From positions 1 to 20,086 of the forward strand of contig JABDJU010000300.1 in assembly GCA_013003325.1 (NCBI GenBank): a stretch of DNA of 20,086 nt, read 5' to 3'. The notes under the pieces were generated by a model. The model was not told the origin of the DNA and made no database searches. It saw only the letters and a program-made list of their open reading frames with translations. This stretch comes from Acidimicrobiales bacterium (GTDB lineage Bacteria > Actinomycetota > Acidimicrobiia > Acidimicrobiales > SZUA-35). Below are positions 6,980 to 14,490 of this stretch, in pieces. Position 1 is the first letter of the stretch. Each line of letters opens with the position of its first letter. Made by a program: the position numbers and the translations under genes.

Positions 6980-7210
6980 GTGTCGAAAGACTCCAGCCGC
7001 AAGGCATTGCACGCGTATGTAACCGACGATGCCCATGAGCTCTGGCATGGTTTCGCCGCCGAGCAAGGGGTGAGCGTGAGCGCCATTCTCGAAGCGATGG
7101 CTCCGGGATTGACCGAGAGTGATCTGAACCTGAATCCTTCGCTCGAGTTACCCGAGATCGTCACCGAGGCGAGGCGGATCGACTCCGCCCGGCGCCGACG
7201 CACCCGCTGA
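6980..7210 (+). CDS. Small ribbon-helix-helix-like DNA-binding protein
   Basis: A 76-residue protein. Residues ~8-45 (KALHAYVTDDAHELWHGFAAEQGVSVSAILEAMAP) fit the RHH/CopG pattern: a short beta strand, helix one, a Gly-Val-Ser turn and helix two starting SVSAILEA. The C-terminal tail ends in a run of Arg (DSARRRRTR). Start GTG 6980 has a purine-rich GAAGAGAG (6966-6973) at good spacing. No toxin gene lies immediately next to it: the downstream gene is a B12-binding regulator and the upstream one a redoxin, so it looks like a stand-alone regulator rather than an antitoxin. The palindrome at 6911-6928 supports autoregulation. The fold call rests on pattern only. Confidence 0.72.
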   Translation: MSKDSSRKALHAYVTDDAHELWHGFAAEQGVSVSAILEAMAPGLTESDLNLNPSLELPEIVTEARRIDSARRRRTR

Positions 7211-7217
7211 CCACTGA

Positions 7218-7237
7218 CTCTGGGCCCCGGCTCAGAG
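7218..7237 (+). terminator. Hairpin after the RHH gene, possible terminator
   Basis: CTCTGGG and CTCAGAG pair (one G-U) around CCCCGG, 7 bp past the RHH stop codon. There is no T-tract, so termination is uncertain. Confidence 0.35.
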
Positions 7238-7255
7238 GAAACACGCCCGGTGGGG

Positions 7256-7261
7256 TACTGT
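7256..7261 (+). promoter_or_regulatory. Candidate -10 element of the first CarH-like gene (leaderless)
   Basis: TACTGT ends 8 bases before ATG 7270, and no Shine-Dalgarno sequence precedes the start. The second CarH-like gene has the same hexamer at nearly the same distance. No convincing -35 is seen, which is compatible with an activator or alternative sigma factor. Confidence 0.5.
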
Positions 7262-7269
7262 GCTGGTTG

Positions 7270-8139
7270 ATGTCTGAACCAGCGGACCGCACGGAATATC
7301 TCTCGCTGAACGAGGTCGCCGAGAGGCGCGGCCTGCACTACATGACCGTGTATCGGCACGTGCGGACTGGCCGGCTGCCTGCGATCAAGGAAGGCGGCGA
7401 GTGGCGCGTCCTGGCCAGCGATCTCGACCAACAGGACCGGCGGGGAAGCCAGGGCCGGCCGGGCCACGCCGACATCGGGTACCGGGTTCCCGCCCTAGCC
7501 AGCCGCCTCGTCTCAGGCGATGAGCCCGGAGCCTGGGGAATCGTCGAGAGTTGCCTCAGCGCCGGAGCCGATGCGGCTGAAGTCCATCATCAACTGATCA
7601 TCCCGGCGATCCACAGCATCGGCGACGGGTGGTGCGACGGCGAACTGGGTGTCGTCGACGAACACACCGCCACAGCGATTAGCAAACGTGTGGTGTCACG
7701 ACTCGGGCCGCTCATGCGGGCCAAAGGGCGATCCCGGGGCACGATCGTGCTCGGGGCGGTGGCCCACGACACCCACGCCCTCGCCGTTTCGATCGTGGCC
7801 GACATCCTGCGGGCCTCCCACTACAACGTGATCGACCTCGGCGGCAACACACCGGTCGAGTCCTTCATCGATGCGATCGGCATGGCCGATCAGTGCCGTG
7901 CGTTGGGCCTCTCGGTATCGGTTACAGCCGACGACCAAGTTCGGGCCACGGTCTCTGCGGTCCGGCTGACCGCACCTACCCTACCGATTGTGATCGGCGG
8001 AACCGGAGTCGAGTCCGCTGACCATGCCGTCCAGCTGGGATCAGCGGGCTATGCCGCCAACTCCCGCGATGTCGTCCCGGTGTTCGAACAGGCGATCGCG
8101 TCGGCCGCCGACAAGCCTCTGACGGACCGGCCGACGTGA
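7270..8139 (+). CDS. CarH-like B12-binding regulator, paralog 1 (excisionase-type HTH)
   Basis: A 289-residue regulator. Residues 11-52 are an excisionase/BldC-like HTH (LSLNEVAERRGLHYMTVYRHVRTGRLPA, with a wing ending EWRV). Residues ~75-150 are a helical B12-binding cap with W121-x9-E131-H132, the signature that packs against the adenosyl group in CarH/LitR photoreceptors. Residues ~155-280 are a Rossmann B12 domain with DTH (H169, expected lower cobalt ligand) and IGGTGV near the end; the usual DxHxxG glycine is Ala here. In characterised CarH, dark AdoCbl makes a DNA-binding tetramer that light disrupts. That activity here is inference. ATG 7270 is preferred over TTG 7267 because of the leaderless -10. 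The stop overlaps the hydratase start. Confidence 0.88.
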   Translation: MSEPADRTEYLSLNEVAERRGLHYMTVYRHVRTGRLPAIKEGGEWRVLASDLDQQDRRGSQGRPGHADIGYRVPALASRLVSGDEPGAWGIVESCLSAGADAAEVHHQLIIPAIHSIGDGWCDGELGVVDEHTATAISKRVVSRLGPLMRAKGRSRGTIVLGAVAHDTHALAVSIVADILRASHYNVIDLGGNTPVESFIDAIGMADQCRALGLSVSVTADDQVRATVSAVRLTAPTLPIVIGGTGVESADHAVQLGSAGYAANSRDVVPVFEQAIASAADKPLTDRPT

Positions 8140-8897
8140 ACGAAGCGGTGACCACCACCCAGTTCGCCGCGGACCTTTTACGAGCTCACGATTACCAGAC
8201 CCCGATGGCGGCGTTGTCGGTGGCCAACCCCGCCGCGACCGTCGACGATGCCTACGTGGTTCAGGTCAGCGTGCTCGCCGACCGGATCCGACGCAACGAC
8301 CCGGTCATCGGCGCAAAAGTCAGCGTGCACGATCGTCGACCCGTCTTCAGCTTGTACCCCCGCTCATCACTGATGGGGGCCTTCGAAATCGCCGACCGGA
8401 GCCAGCTCATCAACCCGGTGGTGCAGCCGGTGATCGTGCTGCGGCTGTTCAAGGAACTGTCGGGCACCGAGGTCACCGCCGCCCAAGTGCAGGCGGCAAC
8501 CGAATCGGTGGTCGCCGCCATCGAGGTCGTCGATCACCGGCTGGCCCATCCCGAGGGCCTGAACCATGTCGACGCCGTAGCCGACAACGGCGGAATCGCC
8601 AAGATTCTCGTCGGCGAGCACGGCATCGACATCAGCCACAGAGCCGACGAGCTGGGCTCGCTGTCGTGCCGGTTCATCGTCGACGACGTCGAATGCGGTC
8701 CACCGGTCCAGTTGATCACCCAGCCTCTCGACGCCGTGGCGGCGCTGGCAAACCACCTGGGTTCCCAGGGCGGAGTGTTGGAAGCCGACTGGTTCGTTGC
8801 GGTCGGCCCGCTCACCGAACCAGCCCCGTTGCGGGTCGGTTCAAAGGCGGAGCTCCACGTCAACACCATGGCTCCGCTGAGGCTCCGGGCCCGCTGA
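8136..8897 (+). CDS. 2-keto-4-pentenoate hydratase-like protein (FAH fold)
   Basis: A 253-residue member of the MhpD/4-oxalocrotonate decarboxylase group of the fumarylacetoacetate hydrolase superfamily, which handles enolisable 2-oxo acids from aromatic meta-cleavage routes. Family landmarks are DAYVVQVSVLADRIRRNDPVIGAKVS near the N-terminus, AAIEVVDHRL in the middle, and the closing PLDAVAALANHLGSQGG..EADWFVAVGPLT..APLRVGSKAELHV. No other aromatic-degradation gene is in the window, so the substrate is unknown. The GTG start (8136-8138) overlaps the TGA stop of the CarH-like gene (8137-8139), a GTGA junction implying translational coupling and coexpression. The next gene, parC, starts 53 bp later. 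Confidence 0.82.
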   Translation: MNEAVTTTQFAADLLRAHDYQTPMAALSVANPAATVDDAYVVQVSVLADRIRRNDPVIGAKVSVHDRRPVFSLYPRSSLMGAFEIADRSQLINPVVQPVIVLRLFKELSGTEVTAAQVQAATESVVAAIEVVDHRLAHPEGLNHVDAVADNGGIAKILVGEHGIDISHRADELGSLSCRFIVDDVECGPPVQLITQPLDAVAALANHLGSQGGVLEADWFVAVGPLTEPAPLRVGSKAELHVNTMAPLRLRAR

Positions 8898-8949
8898 TTC
8901 AAGGTCCGCTTGCCACCACACTGTCACAGGCGTCTGCCAAGATCGATCC

Positions 8950-11352
8950 GTGTCTTCACCTGACAACAACTTTGCGCGGGAGGTCATAGAGGTCCCGGTC
9001 GCCGAGGAATTGGGCGAATCGTTCTTGGCCTACTCGCTGTCGGTCATCACTTCGAGAGCCATCCCCGATGTGCGCGATGGGCTCAAGCCGGTTCAGCGGC
9101 GGATTCTGTACAGCATGTTGCGCATGGGCCTCCGGCCCGACCGTCCTCACCGCAAATGCGCCCACGTGGTCGGCGACGTGATGGGCAAGTTCCATCCTCA
9201 CGGCGACTCGGCCATCTACGACACCCTCGTTCGGCTGGGCCAGGACTTTGGCCGAAACGTCACCCTGGTCGACCCGCAGGGGAACTTTGGCTCGCTCGAC
9301 GATCCGCCGGCGGCCCAGCGCTACACCGAATGCCGGCTCACCGATGCCGCACTCGACCTGCTCGGCGAGATCGATGAAGAAACCGTCGAATACGGCCCCA
9401 CCTACGACGGCGAGAACAGCGAACCCCGCTTTTTGCCCGGCCTCCTGCCCAACCTGTTGATCAACGGCACCAGTGGGATCGCCGTCGGAATGGCCACCAA
9501 CATGGCACCCCACAACCTCGGGGAGGTCTACGAGGCGATCAAGCTCGTGATGACCAAGCGGCGACCCAAGCCGACCCTCGAAGAGTTGATGGCGGTCCTT
9601 CCCGGACCGGACCTTCCGATGGGTGCCATCGTCGTCGACGAGGATCTGAGGGAGGCCTACGAGACCGGCCGAGGCTCGTTCCGGATCAGGGCCAAGGCCA
9701 CCATCTTCGAGGTCACCAAAGCCCGACAGGGCATCGAGATCACCGAACTCCCCTACATGGTCGGAGTCGAACGGGTCGTCGCCAAGGTCACCGAACTGGT
9801 GAGAGCCGAGAAGCTCACCGGGATCCACGACATCAAGAACCTGTCGGATCGCCATCACGGCACCAAGTTGGTGATCGAGTGCAAGTCCGGCGTCTCGGCC
9901 GAGCTGCTGCTGCAGAAGCTCTACAAGATGACCCCCCTGGAGGACACCTTCAGCATCAACAACACGGTGCTGGTCAACGGCGTGCCCACCGTGGTCGGCC
10001 TGTACGACCTCTGCCAGCACTACATCACCCACCGCCTCGACGTCGTCGTCAGACGCACCGAGTACCGGTTGGCCAAAGCCGAGGCGAGGCTCCACGTGCT
10101 CGAGGGCTATCTGATCGCCATCGACAACATCGATGAGGTCGTCCAGATCATTCGTACCTCGGCCAACACCCCCGTGGCCCGCCAACGGTTGATGGAGGCG
10201 CTGGAACTCACTGAGATTCAGGCCCAGCACATCCTCGACATGCAGCTGAAGCGAATCAGCCAGCTGGCCCGCGACGAGGTTGTCGACGAGGTGAGCGAGC
10301 TGCGGACCGAGATCGCCGACCTCAAGAAGATCTTGGGCTCCGAGCAGCGACGCCGCACCATCGTCATCAGAGAACTCGGGGAGCTGGTCAAGAAATACGG
10401 ACGACCCCGTCGCAGCGTCATCGTGCCGGCATCGTCGATTCCCGACATCGAACACGTGGCCGAGCAAGTGGTTGCCGACATCACCGACGACCCCTGCGTC
10501 GTGAGCTTGGCCACCTCCGGTGTCGTAGGCCGCGAACCGGCCGGCTCGTCCAAGTCGTTTTCCCCCAGCCGACACGATGTGATCCAGTCCGTCGTGGTGA
10601 CCACGATGAAGACGCCGGTTCTGCTGGTGATGGACAGCGGCAGGATCCTGCGGGTCAACGCCCTCGACATTCCCGAAGTGGGAGGGCGAAGCCGCGGCAA
10701 GGACACCACCGATGTGTTTGGTTCGGACCGCGGTGAGCAACCGCTGGCACTGCTCAACCCCACCGGTGGACCGGTCGTCCTGGTCACCGCCCAGGGTGTG
10801 GTAAAGCGTCTCGAGCGTGACGCCGTGTCCGATCTGAGGCCGGGACGCACGATCATCAGTCTCGGCGAACGTGATCGAGTGGTCGCCTGCTTCGAGGTCG
10901 ATGCGGCCGCCGACATCGTGATGCTCACCACCGACGCTCAAGCTCTGCGCACCCCGATCGCTGGGGTCAGACCCCAAGGAGCAGGGGCCAAGGGTGTCAG
11001 CGGGATGGCGCTCAAAGGCACGGCCAAGGTCGTTGGAGCGGGCGTCGCCTCCGACGATGCGGTGATCTTGACGGTCTCCGACACCGGCTCAGCCAAATCC
11101 ACCTCGGTCGAGGAGATCCCGACCAAGGGTCGAAACGGTGGCGGCGTCCGGCTCACCAAGTTCTCCGGCGAGAAACGACTCGACTACGCCTGGGTGGGCA
11201 ACCCCGAGCGGATCGTCGCCGTGGTCGGCACCGACGGCTCCACCAAGCCGGCCTCGACCCCTGAGTCGATTGGGCTCAAGCCGACCCGGCGAGACGGTGC
11301 GTCGCGTTCACTGCCGCACCGTATTCTGCAGATCGGCACGCTCCGGTGGTAA
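8950..11352 (+). CDS. parC: DNA topoisomerase IV subunit A-like (ParC/GyrA family)
   Basis: The 800-residue breakage-reunion subunit of a type IIA topoisomerase. From GTG 8950, it begins with EELGESFLAYSLSVITSRAIPDVRDGLKPVQRRILY, a QRDR helix HPHGDSAIYD (residues 82-91) and the active-site tyrosine Y125 in AAQRYTECRLT. The hinge/coiled-coil region is followed by a beta-pinwheel C-terminus from about residue 490. A GyrA-box of the QRRGGKG type is absent; the nearest match is GGRSRGKD. RYTECRL, VDEDLREAYETGRGSFRIRA and the gene order A then B also fit ParC rather than GyrA. It therefore most likely decatenates chromosomes with the ParE-like protein encoded 28 bp downstream. Ser87 and Asp91, the usual quinolone-contact positions, are present. 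If this genome has no other pair it could serve as its only gyrase. Confidence 0.88.
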   Translation: MSSPDNNFAREVIEVPVAEELGESFLAYSLSVITSRAIPDVRDGLKPVQRRILYSMLRMGLRPDRPHRKCAHVVGDVMGKFHPHGDSAIYDTLVRLGQDFGRNVTLVDPQGNFGSLDDPPAAQRYTECRLTDAALDLLGEIDEETVEYGPTYDGENSEPRFLPGLLPNLLINGTSGIAVGMATNMAPHNLGEVYEAIKLVMTKRRPKPTLEELMAVLPGPDLPMGAIVVDEDLREAYETGRGSFRIRAKATIFEVTKARQGIEITELPYMVGVERVVAKVTELVRAEKLTGIHDIKNLSDRHHGTKLVIECKSGVSAELLLQKLYKMTPLEDTFSINNTVLVNGVPTVVGLYDLCQHYITHRLDVVVRRTEYRLAKAEARLHVLEGYLIAIDNIDEVVQIIRTSANTPVARQRLMEALELTEIQAQHILDMQLKRISQLARDEVVDEVSELRTEIADLKKILGSEQRRRTIVIRELGELVKKYGRPRRSVIVPASSIPDIEHVAEQVVADITDDPCVVSLATSGVVGREPAGSSKSFSPSRHDVIQSVVVTTMKTPVLLVMDSGRILRVNALDIPEVGGRSRGKDTTDVFGSDRGEQPLALLNPTGGPVVLVTAQGVVKRLERDAVSDLRPGRTIISLGERDRVVACFEVDAAADIVMLTTDAQALRTPIAGVRPQGAGAKGVSGMALKGTAKVVGAGVASDDAVILTVSDTGSAKSTSVEEIPTKGRNGGGVRLTKFSGEKRLDYAWVGNPERIVAVVGTDGSTKPASTPESIGLKPTRRDGASRSLPHRILQIGTLRW

Positions 11353-11368
11353 CCCCAGCTCACACGAT

Positions 11369-11373
11369 GGAGG
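11369..11373 (+). promoter_or_regulatory. Ribosome-binding site deciding the parE start
   Basis: GGAGG lies 7 bases upstream of GTG 11381, in contrast to the many genes here without such a site. It supports this start over upstream in-frame codons and fits an internal gene of a parC-parE operon. Confidence 0.7.
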
Positions 11374-11380
11374 TCGACGC

Positions 11381-13444
11381 GTGGTGACGAAGAAAGCCGC
11401 CCCGAGGAAACGAAAGGCCACCGCGGCCAAGAAACGGGCCGCCTACGGCGCAGACCACATTCAGATTCTCGAGGGACTCGATGCGGTGCGCAAACGGCCC
11501 GGGATGTACATCGGCGGAACCGGCTCGGAGGGTCTGCACCACCTCGCCTGGGAGATCATCGACAACTGCGTCGACGAAGCTGCGGCCGGGTTCGCCAGCC
11601 ACATCGAGGTGATCCTGCATCGGGACGGCTCGATCGAGGTCTCCGACGACGGGCGCGGAATCCCGATCGAGAAGAAACCCGACGGGCGCACCGCGCTCGA
11701 AGTGGTGTTCACCGAGCTGCACGCCGGCGGCAAATTTGGCTCCGGCGCCTATTCGGCGTCGGGCGGACTGCACGGGGTCGGCGCGTCAGTCGTCAACGCC
11801 CTCTCCTCCAAGTTGGTGGCCGAGGTCGACCGCGACGGCCGCACCTCCAGGCTCGTGTTCAACGAACGGATGCCGGGCAACTACTTGAAGTCAGGGCAGT
11901 TCAAACCCGGTTCCAAGCTGGCCGTCGTCAAGAAGATCCCCAAGAGCCGCAGCGGCACACGGGTGCGCTACTGGCCTGATCTGGAGCTCTTCGACGACGA
12001 AGCCACCATCGACTACAACCTGATTCGCGAACACGTGGCCCGGGTGTGCTTCCTGGTACCGGGCTTGCACGTGAAGCTGCACGATCGGCGGCGCAGCGGC
12101 ATCGAACCCGAAGAATTCGTCGCCGCAGGCGGCTTGGCCGACTACGTCGACGTGCTGAGCGTCGGCGAGAACGTCACCGACATCGTCACTATCCATGTGG
12201 ATTCCCAGTTCGAGGAACGGGTGCCCGTCGACGGCTCGATGCAGAGCGTCGTACGGGCCTGCACCATCGACATCGCGTTGCGCTGGGTCAAGGGCTATGA
12301 GTCCAACATCGTCAGCTTCGTCAACACCATCCCCACCAGGGAAGGCGGAACTCACGTCGCCGGTTTCGAACAGGCGCTCAGCTGGACCAGCAACAACATC
12401 CTGCTCCACGAGAACAAGAAGCTGAAGAAGCTGAAGGACAACGGGCGGGCCAGCAGCAGCGACGTCCAGGAGGGTCTCGTGGCGGCGGTGAAGGTCACCT
12501 TCGCCGAGCCCCAATTCAAGGGTCAAACCAAGCAGGAACTCGGGACGCCGCCGATCAGAAAACTCGTGTACGAAGCGGTCAAGACCGGACTATCCGACTG
12601 GATGCAGGGCGGGGGCCGGAAGTCGCAGATCAACGCCCTCCGAGACAAGATGGCCCAGGCCGTTCTCAACCGGGTCGCAGCCAAACAGCAACTGGAGAAC
12701 CGCCGGAAGCTCAACAGCTTGTCGAGCACCGGCATGCCCGACAAGCTCGCCGACTGCCGCACCCACGGCCCCGACTCCGAGCTCCTGATCGTGGAGGGGA
12801 ACTCTGCCGCCGGGCCCGCCAAGAACGGCCGCGACAGCAACTACATGGCGGTGCTGCCGTTGCGGGGCAAGGTGGTGAACGCCGGCAAGGCCACATTGAA
12901 GCAGGTTGTCGACAACGCCGAGGCCTCGGCCCTGATCACCGCCATCGGTGGCGGGTCCGGCGACAACTTCGATGTCGACTCGTGCCGCTACGGGCGGATC
13001 ATCATCCTCTGCGACGCCGATGTCGACGGCAGCCATATTCGTTGTCTGCTGCTCACGCTCATCTTCAAGCACATGAGACCACTGCTCGAGACCGGGATGG
13101 TGTACGCCGCTCAGCCGCCGCTGTTCAGCATCAAGCACAAGGGCGAGATGGTGTACGCCTACAGCGACGATGAGCGAGACCTCCTGCACGCCGACCTGGG
13201 GCTGAGCGACGACAAACGGTGGCAGCGGTTCAAGGGCCTCGGCGAGATGAACGTCGATGAGCTGGCCGAGACGACGCTCAACCCCGAAACCCGCGTGCTC
13301 AAGCGGATGAGCATGGCCGATGCGGAAGAGGCGGTGCAGGCCACCGAGATGTTCAAGATCTTGATGGGCAGCGACGTAGCCGACCGCAGGGACTACATCA
13401 TCACGAACAGCCCGACGATCAATCCCGACGTGCTCGACGTCTAA
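11381..13444 (+). CDS. parE: DNA topoisomerase IV subunit B-like (ParE/GyrB family)
   Basis: The 687-residue ATPase subunit partnering the ParC-like protein. It has a Lys/Arg-rich N-terminal tail (residues ~3-20), IQILEGLDAVRKRPGMYIG, the GHKL ATP site (EIIDNCVDEA, DDGRGIPI, GLHGVGASVVNALS), a transducer, and a Toprim domain with E472 in LLIVEGNSAAG and the metal-binding DADVDGSH (D545, D547, D549). The C-terminus ends QRFKGLGEMN...RDYIITNSPTINPDVLDV, as in the family. PLRGKVVN after the first Toprim motif is family-typical. NSAAGPAKNGRD replaces the usual DSAGGSAKxGRD, so two conserved small or acidic positions differ. Start is GTG 11381 with GGAGG at 11369-11373. The TAA stop overlaps the stop of the convergent DUF2510 gene. 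GyrB identity cannot be excluded without genome context. Confidence 0.9.
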   Translation: MVTKKAAPRKRKATAAKKRAAYGADHIQILEGLDAVRKRPGMYIGGTGSEGLHHLAWEIIDNCVDEAAAGFASHIEVILHRDGSIEVSDDGRGIPIEKKPDGRTALEVVFTELHAGGKFGSGAYSASGGLHGVGASVVNALSSKLVAEVDRDGRTSRLVFNERMPGNYLKSGQFKPGSKLAVVKKIPKSRSGTRVRYWPDLELFDDEATIDYNLIREHVARVCFLVPGLHVKLHDRRRSGIEPEEFVAAGGLADYVDVLSVGENVTDIVTIHVDSQFEERVPVDGSMQSVVRACTIDIALRWVKGYESNIVSFVNTIPTREGGTHVAGFEQALSWTSNNILLHENKKLKKLKDNGRASSSDVQEGLVAAVKVTFAEPQFKGQTKQELGTPPIRKLVYEAVKTGLSDWMQGGGRKSQINALRDKMAQAVLNRVAAKQQLENRRKLNSLSSTGMPDKLADCRTHGPDSELLIVEGNSAAGPAKNGRDSNYMAVLPLRGKVVNAGKATLKQVVDNAEASALITAIGGGSGDNFDVDSCRYGRIIILCDADVDGSHIRCLLLTLIFKHMRPLLETGMVYAAQPPLFSIKHKGEMVYAYSDDERDLLHADLGLSDDKRWQRFKGLGEMNVDELAETTLNPETRVLKRMSMADAEEAVQATEMFKILMGSDVADRRDYIITNSPTINPDVLDV

Positions 13445-14487
13445 ACCCGCAACTCGGGATCGATCTCGCCTCCGAGGTCTTCGAACAGCAGCCCCTGGCC
13501 AACGTGCCAGATGAGGGCGGCGACGGCCGCCACGATGGCGTTCATCAACTGGACGATCAGGAAGATCCCGACATTCCCACCGATGACGTCGACCAGGCGG
13601 ATGATGTCGCCGTCGGGTTCGATCGGCTGGGACCCGCCCAATGTGCCCAAGGGTCCGGTGACGATCGAGCCCGCCAACGACGCTGCCGCAGTGACCAGAA
13701 CCAGCAGCATCCCTCGTCCGATGAGCCCCCAGGTGGCGCCTTCGGTAATCCGATGGACGACAAGCGGGTTGCGAGAACCGCGGGCGGCGATCATCGGTGA
13801 GGTGAAGACCATTCCGTAGCGGCCGAACAGCACCAACGCACCGACACCAAACACGAGGATTCCGACGACCACGGCCAGGCCGGCCGAGACGACGCCGACC
13901 AGGGCCGTGAGCACGATCAGGGCGATCACGATGCCGATGACAATCGCCGAGGCCACGATTCCCCAACCGATCACCACCGGAAGCCGAGCGACCCCAACTC
14001 GCAGGGCGTCGGCCCAGTTCCGCGGTGGATCGAATCGACCGCTGATCGCCAACCGAGCTCCGGCGATCGAGAACAAAAGCGTCAACACCACGTTGAGCAC
14101 GAACGCAGCGGCGAGCAGCCCGATCGAGTCGAGTCCGTCGACATCGATCGGCCACTCCCCCGGCTGAGGGTCCTCGTCGACGATGAAGACGACATCTCGT
14201 AGCCCGGCCCAGAACCCGAGTCCGCCCAACAGCGCCGCCGGAATCACCAGGACGACCATGAGCGTGAAGAGGGCTGCGGCATTGTTGACCAGCAGGCGGA
14301 AGGTCTCGGTCATCCAGTCGCCGACCGGTCGAAGCTTGCCCTGCTCGGACCCCTGCGACGGCGCAGCCAGGTCGGCGGGGCGGATGTCGTTTGTCCACTG
14401 GCCACCGTCCCACCACCGCAACATCGAGGGCGTGTGGGGGTCGGGATACCAGCCCGGCGGAGGTGCGGAGGCGGGTCCGTCTGTCAC
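13441..14487 (-). CDS. DUF2510 multipass membrane protein
   Basis: A 348-residue protein, start GTG 14487. Residues 12-32 hold the DUF2510 motif PGWYPDP...LRWWDGGQWT, a short Trp-rich cytoplasmic module common at the N-terminus of actinobacterial membrane proteins. About six hydrophobic segments follow: ~66-90, ~118-140, ~170-215 (two or more), ~250-275 and ~300-330. Function unknown; the C-terminal part resembles large uncharacterised membrane families. An AGGA 7 bases upstream of the start lies inside the end of the EEP gene, only 3 bp away, so the two form an operon. The TAG stop (13443-13441) overlaps the TAA stop of parE, a convergent junction with no room for a terminator. Confidence 0.85.
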   Translation of the reverse strand: MTDGPASAPPPGWYPDPHTPSMLRWWDGGQWTNDIRPADLAAPSQGSEQGKLRPVGDWMTETFRLLVNNAAALFTLMVVLVIPAALLGGLGFWAGLRDVVFIVDEDPQPGEWPIDVDGLDSIGLLAAAFVLNVVLTLLFSIAGARLAISGRFDPPRNWADALRVGVARLPVVIGWGIVASAIVIGIVIALIVLTALVGVVSAGLAVVVGILVFGVGALVLFGRYGMVFTSPMIAARGSRNPLVVHRITEGATWGLIGRGMLLVLVTAAASLAGSIVTGPLGTLGGSQPIEPDGDIIRLVDVIGGNVGIFLIVQLMNAIVAAVAALIWHVGQGLLFEDLGGEIDPELRV

Positions 14488-14490
14488 TGA

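Noticed and set aside
6980..7210. Toxin-antitoxin pair with the RHH protein as antitoxin
   Set aside because: No small toxin-like gene is adjacent on either side; the neighbours are a redoxin and a B12-binding regulator.
7218..7237. B12 riboswitch upstream of the first CarH-like gene
   Set aside because: Only 59 bp separate the genes, the start looks leaderless, and no B12-box sequence is visible. The hairpin is too short.
8956..10977. Long minus-strand open frame (673 codons) opposite parC
   Set aside because: It is exactly antisense to the conserved ParC-like gene, and its His/Asp/Gly-rich translation has no domain. It is a product of GC-rich codon bias.
12590..14416. 608-codon minus-strand frame covering the end of parE and the DUF2510 gene
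   Set aside because: It is out of frame with the DUF2510 protein, which has clear membrane helices and the WYPDP motif, and antisense to the ParE Toprim domain.
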